DNA of 64,000 nucleotides, from the NCBI RefSeq assembly GCF_002086635.1, contig NZ_MVHD01000010.1, positions 59,003 through 123,002 on the forward strand, read 5' to 3'. Origin of the DNA: Mycobacterium alsense (lineage in GTDB: Bacteria; Actinomycetota; Actinomycetes; Mycobacteriales; Mycobacteriaceae). Numbering within the stretch: position 1 is the stretch's first letter; each line of letters opens with the position of its first letter. Made by a program: the position numbers and the translations under genes. Below, piece after piece: positions 39,675 to 47,762 of this stretch. The notes beneath the pieces are model-generated. The model had not been told where the DNA came from, ran no database searches, and saw only the letters and a program-made list of their open reading frames with translations.

Positions 39675-39732
39675 GACCGTCTCCCTTGACCCGGTGCGGT
39701 TGCCCCGCCATCGTAAGGCGTGAGGAGGGCTC

Positions 39733-40824
39733 ATGAGGGCGGTAAAAGCTGTAGTCCTACGCGAGGTCGGCCGGCCCACGGCCGTGGAGGAGCTCGCCCT
39801 GCGGCCGCTCCGGGACGACGAGGTGCGCGTGCGCCTGTGTGCCAGCGGCGTCTGCCACAGCGACCTGTCGCTGCGCGACGGGTCCATCCCGACTTTGCTG
39901 CCGTCGACGCTCGGGCACGAGGGTGCCGGCGTCGTCGCCGAGGTCGGCGCCGCCGTCACCACGGTCGGCCCCGGCGACCACGTCGTGCTGACCTGGAACG
40001 TGCCGTGCCGCGCGTGCCCGCATTGCCTGCGCGGCGAGGCGCAGCTGTGCGCGCACGGCTACGACCACGCCTACGGCGCCCCGTACGCCGAGGGCGACGG
40101 CGGCCCGGTGTGGCCGGGAATGGGCGTCGGGTCGCTGGCCGAAGAGACGCTGCTGCCCGCCGCGGCGGTGGTGCCGGTCGACGAGTCGCTGCCGTTCGAC
40201 CTCGCCGCGCTGCTGGGCTGCGGGGTCACCACCGGGGTCGGCGCGGTGATGCGCACGGCCGCCGTGCGCCCCGGGGAGAGCGTGCTCGTGATCGGTTGCG
40301 GCGGTGTTGGTTTGGCCGCGATCCAGGGGGCGCGACTGGCCGGCGCGGGGCGGATCATCGCCGCCGATCGGGCGGCGGGCCAACTTCCCGCGGCGGTGGC
40401 CAACGGCGCCACCGATACCGTCGACGCCGGCGAGGTCGACCTCGTCGCGGTGGTGCGCGACCTCACCGGGGGCGCGGGCGTCGACCACGGCATCGAGGTG
40501 GTCGGCAAGCCGGCCACCATCCGCGCGGCGTATGAGGCCACCCGCCGCGGCGGCAAGGTCACCCTGGTGGGAGCGGCCGGGATCGACGAGGAGGTGGCGT
40601 TTCCCGCGCTGTCGTTGATGGCCGACGGCAAGACCGTCCAGGGCAGCGTCTACGGCGCCAGCGACCCCGCGCGCGACATTCCGGTCCTCGCCGAGATGGC
40701 GCAGCGCGGCCGGCTGGACCTCGAAGCCCTGGTGACGCGGCGCATCGGCATCGACGACGTCGAGGCGGCCTTCGCCGACATGACCGCCGGGCGCGGCGCG
40801 CGCAGCGTCGTCTGCTTCGCCTGA
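39733..40824 (+). CDS. Zinc-dependent alcohol dehydrogenase (MDR family)
   Basis: Medium-chain dehydrogenase of 363 aa. Catalytic zinc ligands are in ASGVCHSDLS (Cys) and LGHEGAG (His-Glu). The structural zinc site is the four-cysteine lobe CRACPHCLRGEAQLC. The NAD(H) Rossmann motif is IGCGGVGLAA. It resembles class III-like or mycothiol-dependent dehydrogenases in layout, but substrate specificity cannot be set. AGGAGG precedes the ATG at 39733. It is divergent from the aldehyde dehydrogenase, and the pair would take an alcohol to an acid. Confidence 0.93.
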   Translation: MRAVKAVVLREVGRPTAVEELALRPLRDDEVRVRLCASGVCHSDLSLRDGSIPTLLPSTLGHEGAGVVAEVGAAVTTVGPGDHVVLTWNVPCRACPHCLRGEAQLCAHGYDHAYGAPYAEGDGGPVWPGMGVGSLAEETLLPAAAVVPVDESLPFDLAALLGCGVTTGVGAVMRTAAVRPGESVLVIGCGGVGLAAIQGARLAGAGRIIAADRAAGQLPAAVANGATDTVDAGEVDLVAVVRDLTGGAGVDHGIEVVGKPATIRAAYEATRRGGKVTLVGAAGIDEEVAFPALSLMADGKTVQGSVYGASDPARDIPVLAEMAQRGRLDLEALVTRRIGIDDVEAAFADMTAGRGARSVVCFA

Positions 40825-40828
40825 ATCC

Positions 40829-41023
40829 TCAGCGGGACAGGGTGATTGCCCTCTCGGGGCAGTTCTGCTCGCCGATGACGGCCTGCGCCTCCAGCTCGCC
40901 CGAGACCTCCTCGTGCAGGACGACGCAGTGGCCCAGCTCGTCGGCGTCGTAGACGCCCGGCGCCAGGGTGTAGCAGCGGCCGTGCCCGGTGCAGCGGTCG
41001 GGGTCGACGACTACGCGCGTCAC
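40829..41023 (-). CDS. 3Fe-4S ferredoxin, P450 partner
   Basis: Ferredoxin of 64 aa with the cluster motif C11-TGHGR-C17 and a distal Cys-Pro (QNCPERAI). This is the Cx2-X-x2-C…CP arrangement of mycobacterial P450-associated 3Fe-4S ferredoxins, with His at the variable position. The GTG at 41023 overlaps the P450 stop by 4 nt, so it is co-translated with that P450 and is its probable electron donor. No ferredoxin reductase is encoded in the window. Convergent with the alcohol dehydrogenase (4 bp between stops). Confidence 0.93.
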   Translation of the reverse strand: MTRVVVDPDRCTGHGRCYTLAPGVYDADELGHCVVLHEEVSGELEAQAVIGEQNCPERAITLSR

Positions 41024-42192
41024 GACACCGGGAACACCAGCGGCAGCGACTCCACCGATCGCAGCGCCGCGGTGTACGTCAGCTGGGTGCCGGGCTTGAT
41101 CTCGTAATCCGGTATGCGCCGGTGGAATTCGCGCATCGCGACCCGCAGCTCCATGCGGGCCAGGTGCGACCCGAGGCAGCGGTGCGGCCCGCCGCCGAAC
41201 GCGCGGTGGCGGTTGGGGCTGCGGGCGAAGTCGACCAGCTCGGGGTCGGGGAATTCGGCGGGGTCGGTGTTGGCCGCGCCGAGCAGCGGGCTGACGCGTT
41301 CGCCCTTGCTGATGGGACACCCGCCGACCTCGGTGTCCTGCAGGGCGACGCGGGCCACGCCGGGCACCGGCGTCTCCCAGCGCAACAGCTCCTCGATGGC
41401 GCTGGGCAGGATGTCGGGCTGCTCGATGAGCTGGTGTCGGTGTTCGGGGTGGCGCGCCAGGTAGACGAAGAAGCAGTCGAGCGAGTCGGTGACCGTGTCC
41501 AGCCCCGCGATGAGGAACAAGAAGCAGATGTCGAGCAACTCCTCGCGCGACAACGGTTGGCCCTCGATTCTGGCCGCGATCATCGCGGACAGCACGTCGT
41601 CGCGCGGGCAGGCGATGTGGTCGTCGATGGCGCGCTCGAAGTAGTCGTAGATCTGCTGCGCCACACCCGCCGACGCCTCATGGCGGGCCTCGAAGTCGCC
41701 GGGTTCGACCTCCGGGCGGATCACCCCGTCCTTCCAGACCAGGAACTGGTCCAGGTGCTCCAGCGGCAGCCCGAGCAGCTGCAGGAAGACGGTGCAGGGC
41801 AGCGGCACGGCGAACTCCTCGTGGAAGTCGCATTCGCCGCGGCCGGCGAAGCTGTCGATCATCTCGTTGACCAGCTCGGTGACGCGGGGTTCGCGCCGGG
41901 CCATCTCGCGCGGGGTGAACAGCGGGTCGAGGATGCGCCGGTACTTCGCGTGTTCGGGCGGGTCGACCTGCAGGGGGATGAGGGGACGCACGTTGCCGAG
42001 GTCGACGGCGTCCATGTTCGACGAGAACAGCTCGGTGTGCTTGAGGGCCATTTCGATGTCGGTGAGGCGGCTCAGCACTACCGCCTGCGGCGACCGGAAC
42101 ACCGGGGTCGATTCGCGCAGCGCCTTGTACATCGGTTGCGGCTCGGCGAGGCCCATCATCGCCTGGTCGACAAAGTTTTCCGTATCTGTCAT
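41020..42192 (-). CDS. Cytochrome P450
   Basis: P450 of 390 aa. Haem motif FGGGPHRCLGSHLAR with Cys339, I-helix IAGLDTVTD, ExxR in EELLRWE. It is the first gene of a two-gene operon with the ferredoxin. The start ATG at 42192 is followed by TDTENFVDQAMMG. Upstream (42223-42243) there is an inverted repeat that could be its operator. Substrate and CYP family are unassigned; the operon arrangement suggests a self-sufficient supply of redox partner apart from the reductase. Confidence 0.94.
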   Translation of the reverse strand: MTDTENFVDQAMMGLAEPQPMYKALRESTPVFRSPQAVVLSRLTDIEMALKHTELFSSNMDAVDLGNVRPLIPLQVDPPEHAKYRRILDPLFTPREMARREPRVTELVNEMIDSFAGRGECDFHEEFAVPLPCTVFLQLLGLPLEHLDQFLVWKDGVIRPEVEPGDFEARHEASAGVAQQIYDYFERAIDDHIACPRDDVLSAMIAARIEGQPLSREELLDICFLFLIAGLDTVTDSLDCFFVYLARHPEHRHQLIEQPDILPSAIEELLRWETPVPGVARVALQDTEVGGCPISKGERVSPLLGAANTDPAEFPDPELVDFARSPNRHRAFGGGPHRCLGSHLARMELRVAMREFHRRIPDYEIKPGTQLTYTAALRSVESLPLVFPVS

Positions 42193-42222
42193 GCCGTCAG
42201 CGTCGCACCAACATGTTTATTT

Positions 42223-42243
42223 AGCAATGATTAGTTAATTGCT
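42223..42243. promoter_or_regulatory. Inverted repeat AGCAAT-N9-ATTGCT upstream of P450-ferredoxin operon
   Basis: Perfect 6-bp arms (42223-42228 and 42238-42243) around an AT-rich centre, 30 bp upstream of the P450 ATG and 53 bp upstream of rnpB. The local AT richness in a GC-rich genome suggests a promoter or operator. The regulator is unknown; the TetR at 27.1 kb is one candidate. Confidence 0.45.
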
Positions 42244-42296
42244 GGGTAGTCAATAGCGCTGGTCAGCGGATTGCGCGGCGAGTACCGTGGAGCGTC

Positions 42297-42704
<408 letters not shown>

Positions 42705-42709
42705 CCAGC

Positions 42710-42734
42710 CCCCTGAACTGCATGTTCAGGGGGT
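42710..42734 (+). terminator. rnpB intrinsic terminator
   Basis: Perfect 10-bp stem CCCCCTGAAC / GTTCAGGGGG with loop TGCAT, followed by the T-rich TTCGTCTTTCT, six bases after the rnpB P1 helix. A textbook rho-independent terminator for rnpB. Confidence 0.9.
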
Positions 42735-42905
42735 TCGTCTTTCTACAGTCCGCAGCTGGTCCGCAGCGCGATCACCCGCCGACGACCCCGGCACCGAGTC
42801 GATCGCGTCCCGAGTGCGATCGTCGGAATCGGGCCACAGATGGCTGTAGGTGTCCAGCGTCTCGACCGCGTTGGCGTGGCCGAGACGCGCCTCCGTCCGA
42901 AATCG
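42726..42905 (-). pseudogene. Tyrosine-integrase C-terminal remnant
   Basis: The minus-strand frame reads RLGHANAVETLDTYSHLWPD, then SDDRTRDAIDSV and a tail to a stop at 42726. This is the end of a phage-type tyrosine recombinase, including the conserved LGH and the active-site Tyr of the DTYSHL motif. The catalytic Arg-Lys-His-Arg regions and core-binding domain are missing: upstream sequence in this frame has no integrase similarity. The position immediately inside the left att repeat, reading toward it, is typical of integrase genes. Confidence 0.8.
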
Positions 42906-43070
42906 ACCAGTTGCCGAAGCTCTGCCGAGGCGACACCGACGGTGGCGTTCGCGATCGACCTGCTTCCGTCGGCCGAGCTGCGGCCGTCTCGAACGAGAAC
43001 AAACACTCTCTAGATTCGACAACGCCATTTACACTTCCTAAAACCGTCCCGACTAGGCGAAGGCGGCTCA

Positions 43071-43631
43071 GTGACTGATCGAGTGGCTCTGCACCAAAGA
43101 ATGGCCCACGCTAAGTGGGAGGCTTATGCGAAGGCGACCGAAACCAACTACGTAACTTACGGAGACGAGTGGATCTATGCACCGGACGCCGTCATGATGT
43201 GCCCCTTGTTCAACGGTGGCGTCGCGCAACCGATGGCCGACCTCTTTTCAGAGGAACTGGCGGCTGCCATGGCCGAGCACGCCCCGGACGGTGACATGCT
43301 CACTCCCGAATTCCGTATGTGGTGGAAGCACATTCCAGACTTCCGGATCGTGACCCCGTTCGACTGCACCCCGGCCGAATGGGGATTCGCAATGCGCGAT
43401 ACGTATGCAGGCGCCCTGACCGACGGCACGGTCTTAGAACTGCACGAGTGGGACTATGTCTGGACCAACGAGCAAGGGCATATCACTCGCTGGGACTGGT
43501 TCGTCGATTCCCGAGAGTGGTACCCGTTCCTAGAAATCATCGGACTTGATCCCGAAACTCTGACATACCAGGGCTACACCCTGAACTTCTTGCGTCAGGG
43601 CGGCGTCGGAACGCAGGCGCAGACAAACTAG
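43071..43631 (+). CDS. SnoaL/NTF2-like protein, cargo of the rnpB element
   Basis: Protein of 186 aa with an NTF2-like cone-fold pattern: an N-terminal helix (HQRMAHAKWEAYAKATETN), YGDEWIYAPDAVMMCP, a Trp/Asp-rich centre, LHEWDYVWTNEQGHITRWDWF and VDSREWYPFLEIIG. Members are small isomerases, hydrolases or dehydratases; the reaction here is unknown. GTG at 43071 is preceded by AAGGCGG. Base composition is lower in GC than the neighbouring backbone, consistent with transfer. It is the only intact gene between the att repeats. Confidence 0.8.
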   Translation: MTDRVALHQRMAHAKWEAYAKATETNYVTYGDEWIYAPDAVMMCPLFNGGVAQPMADLFSEELAAAMAEHAPDGDMLTPEFRMWWKHIPDFRIVTPFDCTPAEWGFAMRDTYAGALTDGTVLELHEWDYVWTNEQGHITRWDWFVDSREWYPFLEIIGLDPETLTYQGYTLNFLRQGGVGTQAQTN

Positions 43632-43802
43632 CGCGATTCACCCCCCGACCTCGCCGAGTCGCCGGGCGAGCTTCTCCGCGATCAGTCCGCGGCCAGTCCG
43701 CAGCACAATTAGCGGCGACCGTTATTAGTCAACACAACCAACCCTGTGACCAGCACAGTTCTGACACGGCCAACACAGCACACGGTGCACACGCCCCGAT
43801 AT

Positions 43803-43840
43803 CAGACTCCGGCTTACAGGCCAACCCGTCCGCCCCAGCC
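43803..43840 (+). repeat. Right att-like repeat, rnpB 3'-end copy
   Basis: Matches 36 of 38 positions with the rnpB 3' end at 42674-42711 (CAGACTCCGG … CCCCAGCC). No rnpB body is next to it, so it is a duplicated attachment site and not a second gene. Confidence 0.85.
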
Positions 43841-43846
43841 TTCTGC

Positions 43847-43903
43847 CGAGCAGATGCAAAAGCCCCGACACGCCGACGATTTAGATGCTTTTGCGTCTGC
43901 TCG
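43847..43903. terminator. CGAGCAGA-type hairpin between att repeat and CYTH-CHAD gene
   Basis: Arms of 17 bases (43847-43863 and 43887-43903) pair with one mismatch, starting CGAGCAGATG and ending GTCTGCTCG, with a 23-base loop. It lies 6 bp beyond the CYTH-CHAD stop, so it probably ends that transcript. It shares the CGAGCAGA outer arm with the hairpin at 57282-57339. Confidence 0.65.
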
Positions 43904-43909
43904 CGCCGG

Positions 43910-45397
43910 TCAGCGGACGGCCTTGGCCAGCTGGCGCAGGGCGCCGCGCAGCTGGCCGCGGCACCGCTCGGCCAGGTCGGCCTCCCGCTGGTAGAGCAGG
44001 CCGTAGGTGAAGGTGTCCTCGCCGGCGGCTCGCGCGGCCTCGGCCTGGTGAATCAGGTGTTCGCGGCTGACGACGCTGTCCTGATGGTCGCCGAGCAGCG
44101 TCTGGATGGCCTTCGCCTGCTCGGACACCCGCTCCGCGCCGGTGGCCGCCGCGGTGTAGCGAAGCCGCTTGGCGCGCTTGCGGATCCGGTGCAGCGCCTG
44201 ATCGCGTTCGTGCTCGGCGCCCGGTTCCACCCGGGCGGCGGCCTTCGCGGCCGCACGGACCTTGCGGTAGGCGGCGTCGATCGTGACCGGCGGCGCGGGC
44301 TGGCCGCCCGGAGCGGGGATTTCGGCCACCCACGCGTCGAGGGCGTCGAGCAGGCGAAGGTAGCGCTGCGAGCGCATCGCGATCAGCGACCGCCGCAGCC
44401 CGGTCCGGTAGCGGCGCCGCGCCCCCTCGACCAGGCGTTCGCGGACGCGGCCGCGCACCAGTTCGGGCGGCAGCGCGTCCAGCGCCCGGCGGTAGCGCTC
44501 GGCGAGCACCTCCGCGTCGCGGGCCGCGCCCAGCACGTTGGCGAGCTCGCGCAGCTCGTCGAGGAGCCAGGCGTTGTGCGGGGCGTCCGGCGCCTCGGCC
44601 ACCAGGCTGCGGATCTTGCGGATGGTCACCCGCATCTGGTGCACGGCGTCGTCGGCGTCGGCCCGCACGCCCCGATCCCACACCAGCAGCTCGCCGACCT
44701 GCTCGGCCACCGCGCGGTGGATCGGGTCCGCCGGCGGCCGCGTCCCGTCGGGCGCAACCCGCGCCCCGAGCACCCGCGCCAGCTTGGAGGCGTGGCCGGC
44801 CGGCACGGCGCCGGCGTCGAGCAGCCGGTTGCTCAACCGGTCCAACAGCTCGGTGTCGGCGGTCCCGTTGGTGAGCTCGAGTTCCCACTCGCGCCACTGT
44901 TGTTCGGCCGCGGAGGGATCCCCGGCGGCCCACGCGGTGACGCGGTCGTTGCTGAACTCGGCCAGCGCGGCCCCGTCGGCGCCGTACAGCACCTGGGTCT
45001 CGCGGTCGGTGCTGATGCGCGCGACGGGTTCGAGCGGGCGGTCGCGCACCACGGCCAGCACGATGTCCCGCAGTTCGTCCGGCACGCCGTCTTGCGGGCC
45101 GTGCTTCGCGGTGTCCAGCGGCGCGCGGACCTCGGTGCGCGCGTCGGGCCCGGCGGGCAGCTTCAGGTGCCAGCCCGCGTCGTGGCCACCGGTGCGGCGC
45201 CGCAACGTGATCCTGTTGCGCGCCAGGTCCTGCGCCGCGGTGTCGTAGTAGGTCGCGTCCAGCGATTCGGCCGGCGCCCTCTCCACGTGCGCGACCGCGG
45301 CGATGCCCTCGAACGAGGGTGAGACCGTGGACTCCACGACGTCGAACTTGCGCTCCACCTCCACATGACGGGAGGTTTTCGGCGCTTTCACAGGCAT
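43910..45397 (-). CDS. CYTH-CHAD domain protein
   Basis: Protein of 495 aa (Rv2226-like). The N-terminal CYTH/triphosphate-tunnel domain begins VEVERKFDV, the ExExK signature for triphosphate or polyphosphate binding (about 14-200). The C-terminal CHAD domain (about 225-495) is rich in His, Arg and Lys helices (HQMRVTIRKIRS, HRIRKRAKRLRYTA). CHAD domains bind polyphosphate, so the protein probably links triphosphate chemistry with polyphosphate; CYTH alone may be a triphosphatase. ATG at 45397; divergence from the family start is not evident. Confidence 0.92.
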   Translation of the reverse strand: MPVKAPKTSRHVEVERKFDVVESTVSPSFEGIAAVAHVERAPAESLDATYYDTAAQDLARNRITLRRRTGGHDAGWHLKLPAGPDARTEVRAPLDTAKHGPQDGVPDELRDIVLAVVRDRPLEPVARISTDRETQVLYGADGAALAEFSNDRVTAWAAGDPSAAEQQWREWELELTNGTADTELLDRLSNRLLDAGAVPAGHASKLARVLGARVAPDGTRPPADPIHRAVAEQVGELLVWDRGVRADADDAVHQMRVTIRKIRSLVAEAPDAPHNAWLLDELRELANVLGAARDAEVLAERYRRALDALPPELVRGRVRERLVEGARRRYRTGLRRSLIAMRSQRYLRLLDALDAWVAEIPAPGGQPAPPVTIDAAYRKVRAAAKAAARVEPGAEHERDQALHRIRKRAKRLRYTAAATGAERVSEQAKAIQTLLGDHQDSVVSREHLIHQAEAARAAGEDTFTYGLLYQREADLAERCRGQLRGALRQLAKAVR

Positions 45398-45413
45398 AGC
45401 CTGCCACACCCAC

Positions 45414-46601
45414 CTATGGCGACGGGTTGAGATGCATCGCCACGCCCGTCAGCTGGCTGATCGTCTGCGTCTCGCTGTCCCGGTAGGGGCGGCCGTCGGG
45501 TTCCAGCAGGTCGTGGAACCACACGCCCGGGGGCCTGGGGTCGGGGTGGTCCCACGAGTCCCAGGGAAAGTACGTCTGCGTCTTGCCCGCGACCAGCCCC
45601 CAGTTGAGCGCACCGACGTTACGCGCCTTGGCGATTGGCAGGATGCCCTCGACGGTGCTGCCCAGGGTCCGGGCCAGGTACTCGGTGCACAGGATCGGTC
45701 GCCCGTGCGACCCGAGCTCCTCGATGCGCTCCTCGAACTCGGCGGGCTCGCCGTAGGAGTGGAACGTGATGATGTCGGAGTTGTCGAGCTGAATGCCGCT
45801 GATCGTGGCGCGCAGGTCGGAGTCCGCCTCCTCGCCCTCCCACACGCCGCTCGTCAGGGGCTGCCGGGGATTGACCGCGCGCGCCCACGCGAACACCTGC
45901 GGCAGCAGGTCCGCGACGAGGTTGAGCTTGTCGGGCCGCTCGACCGAGCGGTAGTGGTGCGACGGGTTGTCGGGCTCGTTCCACAGGTCCCATCCCAAAA
46001 CGCGGTCGTCGTCGCGGAATTGGGTCAGCACCGCCGTGACGTAGCCGCGCAGGGTCCGCACGTAGCCGGGGTCACCCAGGCGTTCGGCGCCCGGGCTCTG
46101 CACCCACCCGGAGTTGTGCACACCGGGCCGCGGTTCGCGCTGCCTGCCCGCTCGCGGGAACGGATCCCAGCACGAGTCGAAGAAGACGAACAGGGGCTTG
46201 ATGCCGCGGCACGCCGCGATGTCGACGAACTGCCCCAGCCGGTCGTGGAATCCCCGGGAATCCTCGGTCCACAGCTGATCGTGCAGGAAGACCCGCAGAG
46301 TGTTGAAGCCGTGCAACTGGGCCCAGCCGAGCTCGGTGTCGATGCGCCGGGGGTCGTAGGTGTCGGGCTGGAACATCTCCAGCTGATTGATGGCGCTCGA
46401 CGTGATGTAGTTGGCGCCGACGAGCCAGCCCTGCGCCTGGTACCACCGGTTGGCGCGCTCGGGCGACCACCGGCTTGATTCCGGCGCCCCCGCGGCGGCG
46501 CGCGGTGCTCGGGCCAGGGCGGCACCTCCTGCCAACAGCAGCGGCAGCTTCAACACCGTTCGGCGGGGCACAGGGCGGTGCAAGAAGCCACCCCCGCTCA
46601 C
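45414..46601 (-). CDS. Secreted cellulase-superfamily glycoside hydrolase
   Basis: TIM-barrel glycosidase of 395 aa resembling the GH5/clan-A group. The N-terminus PVPRRTVLKLPLLLAGGAALARA is a Tat-like signal (twin Arg, then a hydrophobic stretch and AxA sites). The acid/base Glu is in GWDLWNEPDNP (about 210) and the probable nucleophile Glu in PILCTEYLAR. The substrate is unknown (beta-1,4-glucan, mannan or a cell-wall glycan). GTG at 46601. It lies 16 bp upstream of the CYTH-CHAD start in the same direction, between backbone genes; I recall no equivalent at this place in M. tuberculosis. Confidence 0.82.
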   Translation of the reverse strand: MSGGGFLHRPVPRRTVLKLPLLLAGGAALARAPRAAAGAPESSRWSPERANRWYQAQGWLVGANYITSSAINQLEMFQPDTYDPRRIDTELGWAQLHGFNTLRVFLHDQLWTEDSRGFHDRLGQFVDIAACRGIKPLFVFFDSCWDPFPRAGRQREPRPGVHNSGWVQSPGAERLGDPGYVRTLRGYVTAVLTQFRDDDRVLGWDLWNEPDNPSHHYRSVERPDKLNLVADLLPQVFAWARAVNPRQPLTSGVWEGEEADSDLRATISGIQLDNSDIITFHSYGEPAEFEERIEELGSHGRPILCTEYLARTLGSTVEGILPIAKARNVGALNWGLVAGKTQTYFPWDSWDHPDPRPPGVWFHDLLEPDGRPYRDSETQTISQLTGVAMHLNPSP

Positions 46602-46694
46602 GATTCACGATTGCCTACAGGACAATCGTACCACCGTGTCACACAACGGTTTTCAGGGTTTTCAGCAAACTTTTGCCTCGCCCCTGGGAGCCCC

Positions 46695-47549
46695 CTAGAA
46701 GCAGTGCTCCTCGCCGGGGAAGGTGCCGCCGGCCACCTCTTCGGCGTATTGCACTGCGGCCCGGCGCAACTCGGCGCCGATGTCGGCGAACCGCTTGACG
46801 AAGCGGGCGGGCTTGCCGGCGCTCAGGCCCGCCATGTCCTGCCAGACCAGCACCTGGGCGTCGCAGTTGGGGCCGGCCCCGATCCCGATGGTCGGGATCG
46901 TCAGCTTGCCGGTGATCTGGGTGGCCAGCTCGGCGGGCACCATTTCCATCACGACGGAGAACGCCCCCGCCTCCGCGACGGCGATCGCGTCGGCGATGGT
47001 CTGTTCCGCGGCGTCGCCGCGGCCCTGCACCCGGAAGCCCCCGAGGCTGTTCACGCTCTGCGGGGTGAAGCCGATGTGCGCCATGACGGGGATGCCCGCC
47101 GCGGTCAGGCAGGCGATCTGTTCGGCGACCCGCTCACCGCCCTCGAGCTTGACGGCATGCGCGCCGCCCTCCTTCATGAACCGGGTGGCGGAAGCCAGCG
47201 CGGCCGCCGGGCCGGGCTCGTAGCTGCCGAACGGCAGGTCGGCGACGACCATGGCGTGCTCGGCGCCGCGCACCACACCGCGCACCAGCGGGATGAGTTC
47301 GTCGATCGAGACGGGCACGGTGGTGTCGTAGCCGTACACGACGTTGGCGGCCGAGTCACCGACCAGCAGCACCGGGATTCCGGCCTCGTCGAAGATCCGG
47401 GCCGTCGAATAGTCGTAGGCCGTGAGCATGCCCCACTTGTGGCCCTCGGCCTTCATTTTCTGCAGGTGGTGGGTGCGGATCTTGGTCGGCGGCTTGGCGC
47501 GTGCGGACGGCTCGGCGCCGTAGACATTCTGCTCAGACATCTCAGACAT
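46695..47549 (-). CDS. panB: 3-methyl-2-oxobutanoate hydroxymethyltransferase PanB
   Basis: First committed step of pantothenate synthesis: transfers a hydroxymethyl from methylene-tetrahydrofolate to ketoisovalerate, forming ketopantoate. It has 284 aa. Motifs: [12 protein letters not shown], the Mg-binding [31 protein letters not shown], and the catalytic Glu in [14 protein letters not shown] at 47549 with AGGGAC upstream; an ATG three codons later is equally possible. Divergent from hip1 over a 213-bp intergenic region in which I saw no distinct site. Confidence 0.97.
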   Translation of the reverse strand: MSEMSEQNVYGAEPSARAKPPTKIRTHHLQKMKAEGHKWGMLTAYDYSTARIFDEAGIPVLLVGDSAANVVYGYDTTVPVSIDELIPLVRGVVRGAEHAMVVADLPFGSYEPGPAAALASATRFMKEGGAHAVKLEGGERVAEQIACLTAAGIPVMAHIGFTPQSVNSLGGFRVQGRGDAAEQTIADAIAVAEAGAFSVVMEMVPAELATQITGKLTIPTIGIGAGPNCDAQVLVWQDMAGLSAGKPARFVKRFADIGAELRRAAVQYAEEVAGGTFPGEEHCF

Positions 47550-47762
47550 CACTGTCCCTGTGGTGGTCGGGTCGATCCTCGTGGCCCTTGAGGTGTGAAA
47601 TCCTGGGCGGGTCCCCGGGTTCGTCTGACTCGAGCCATTCTGCCATCCGCTTTGCGCAATTGCACCGGGGTGTGGCGTGAGCCATAGCATTTTGCCCGCC
47701 GGACCGGCGGCGACCGGGGTCAGCCCGTTAATCAGAATCTCAGGACGGCTCTGGCAGCATAG

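Larger units (their letters stand above)
42712..43840. mobile_element. Decayed integrated element at rnpB
   Basis: About 1.13 kb bounded by the 38-bp att-like duplications. It contains an integrase C-terminal remnant on the minus strand next to the left repeat, a single intact cargo gene (SnoaL-like) and otherwise non-coding sequence, with visibly lower GC than the flanking genes. The arrangement (RNA-gene 3' end, integrase pointing toward the att site, cargo, repeated att) is that of a phage or genomic-island relic that has lost most of its body. Element family unknown. Confidence 0.75.

Noticed and set aside
43632..43802. Second integrase fragment between the cargo gene and the right att repeat
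   Set aside because: A minus-strand stretch reading LRTGRGLIAEKLARRLGE and repeats of GTCCGCAGC echo the integrase tail, but there is no LGH or DTYxHL motif, so I could not support it as a gene remnant.
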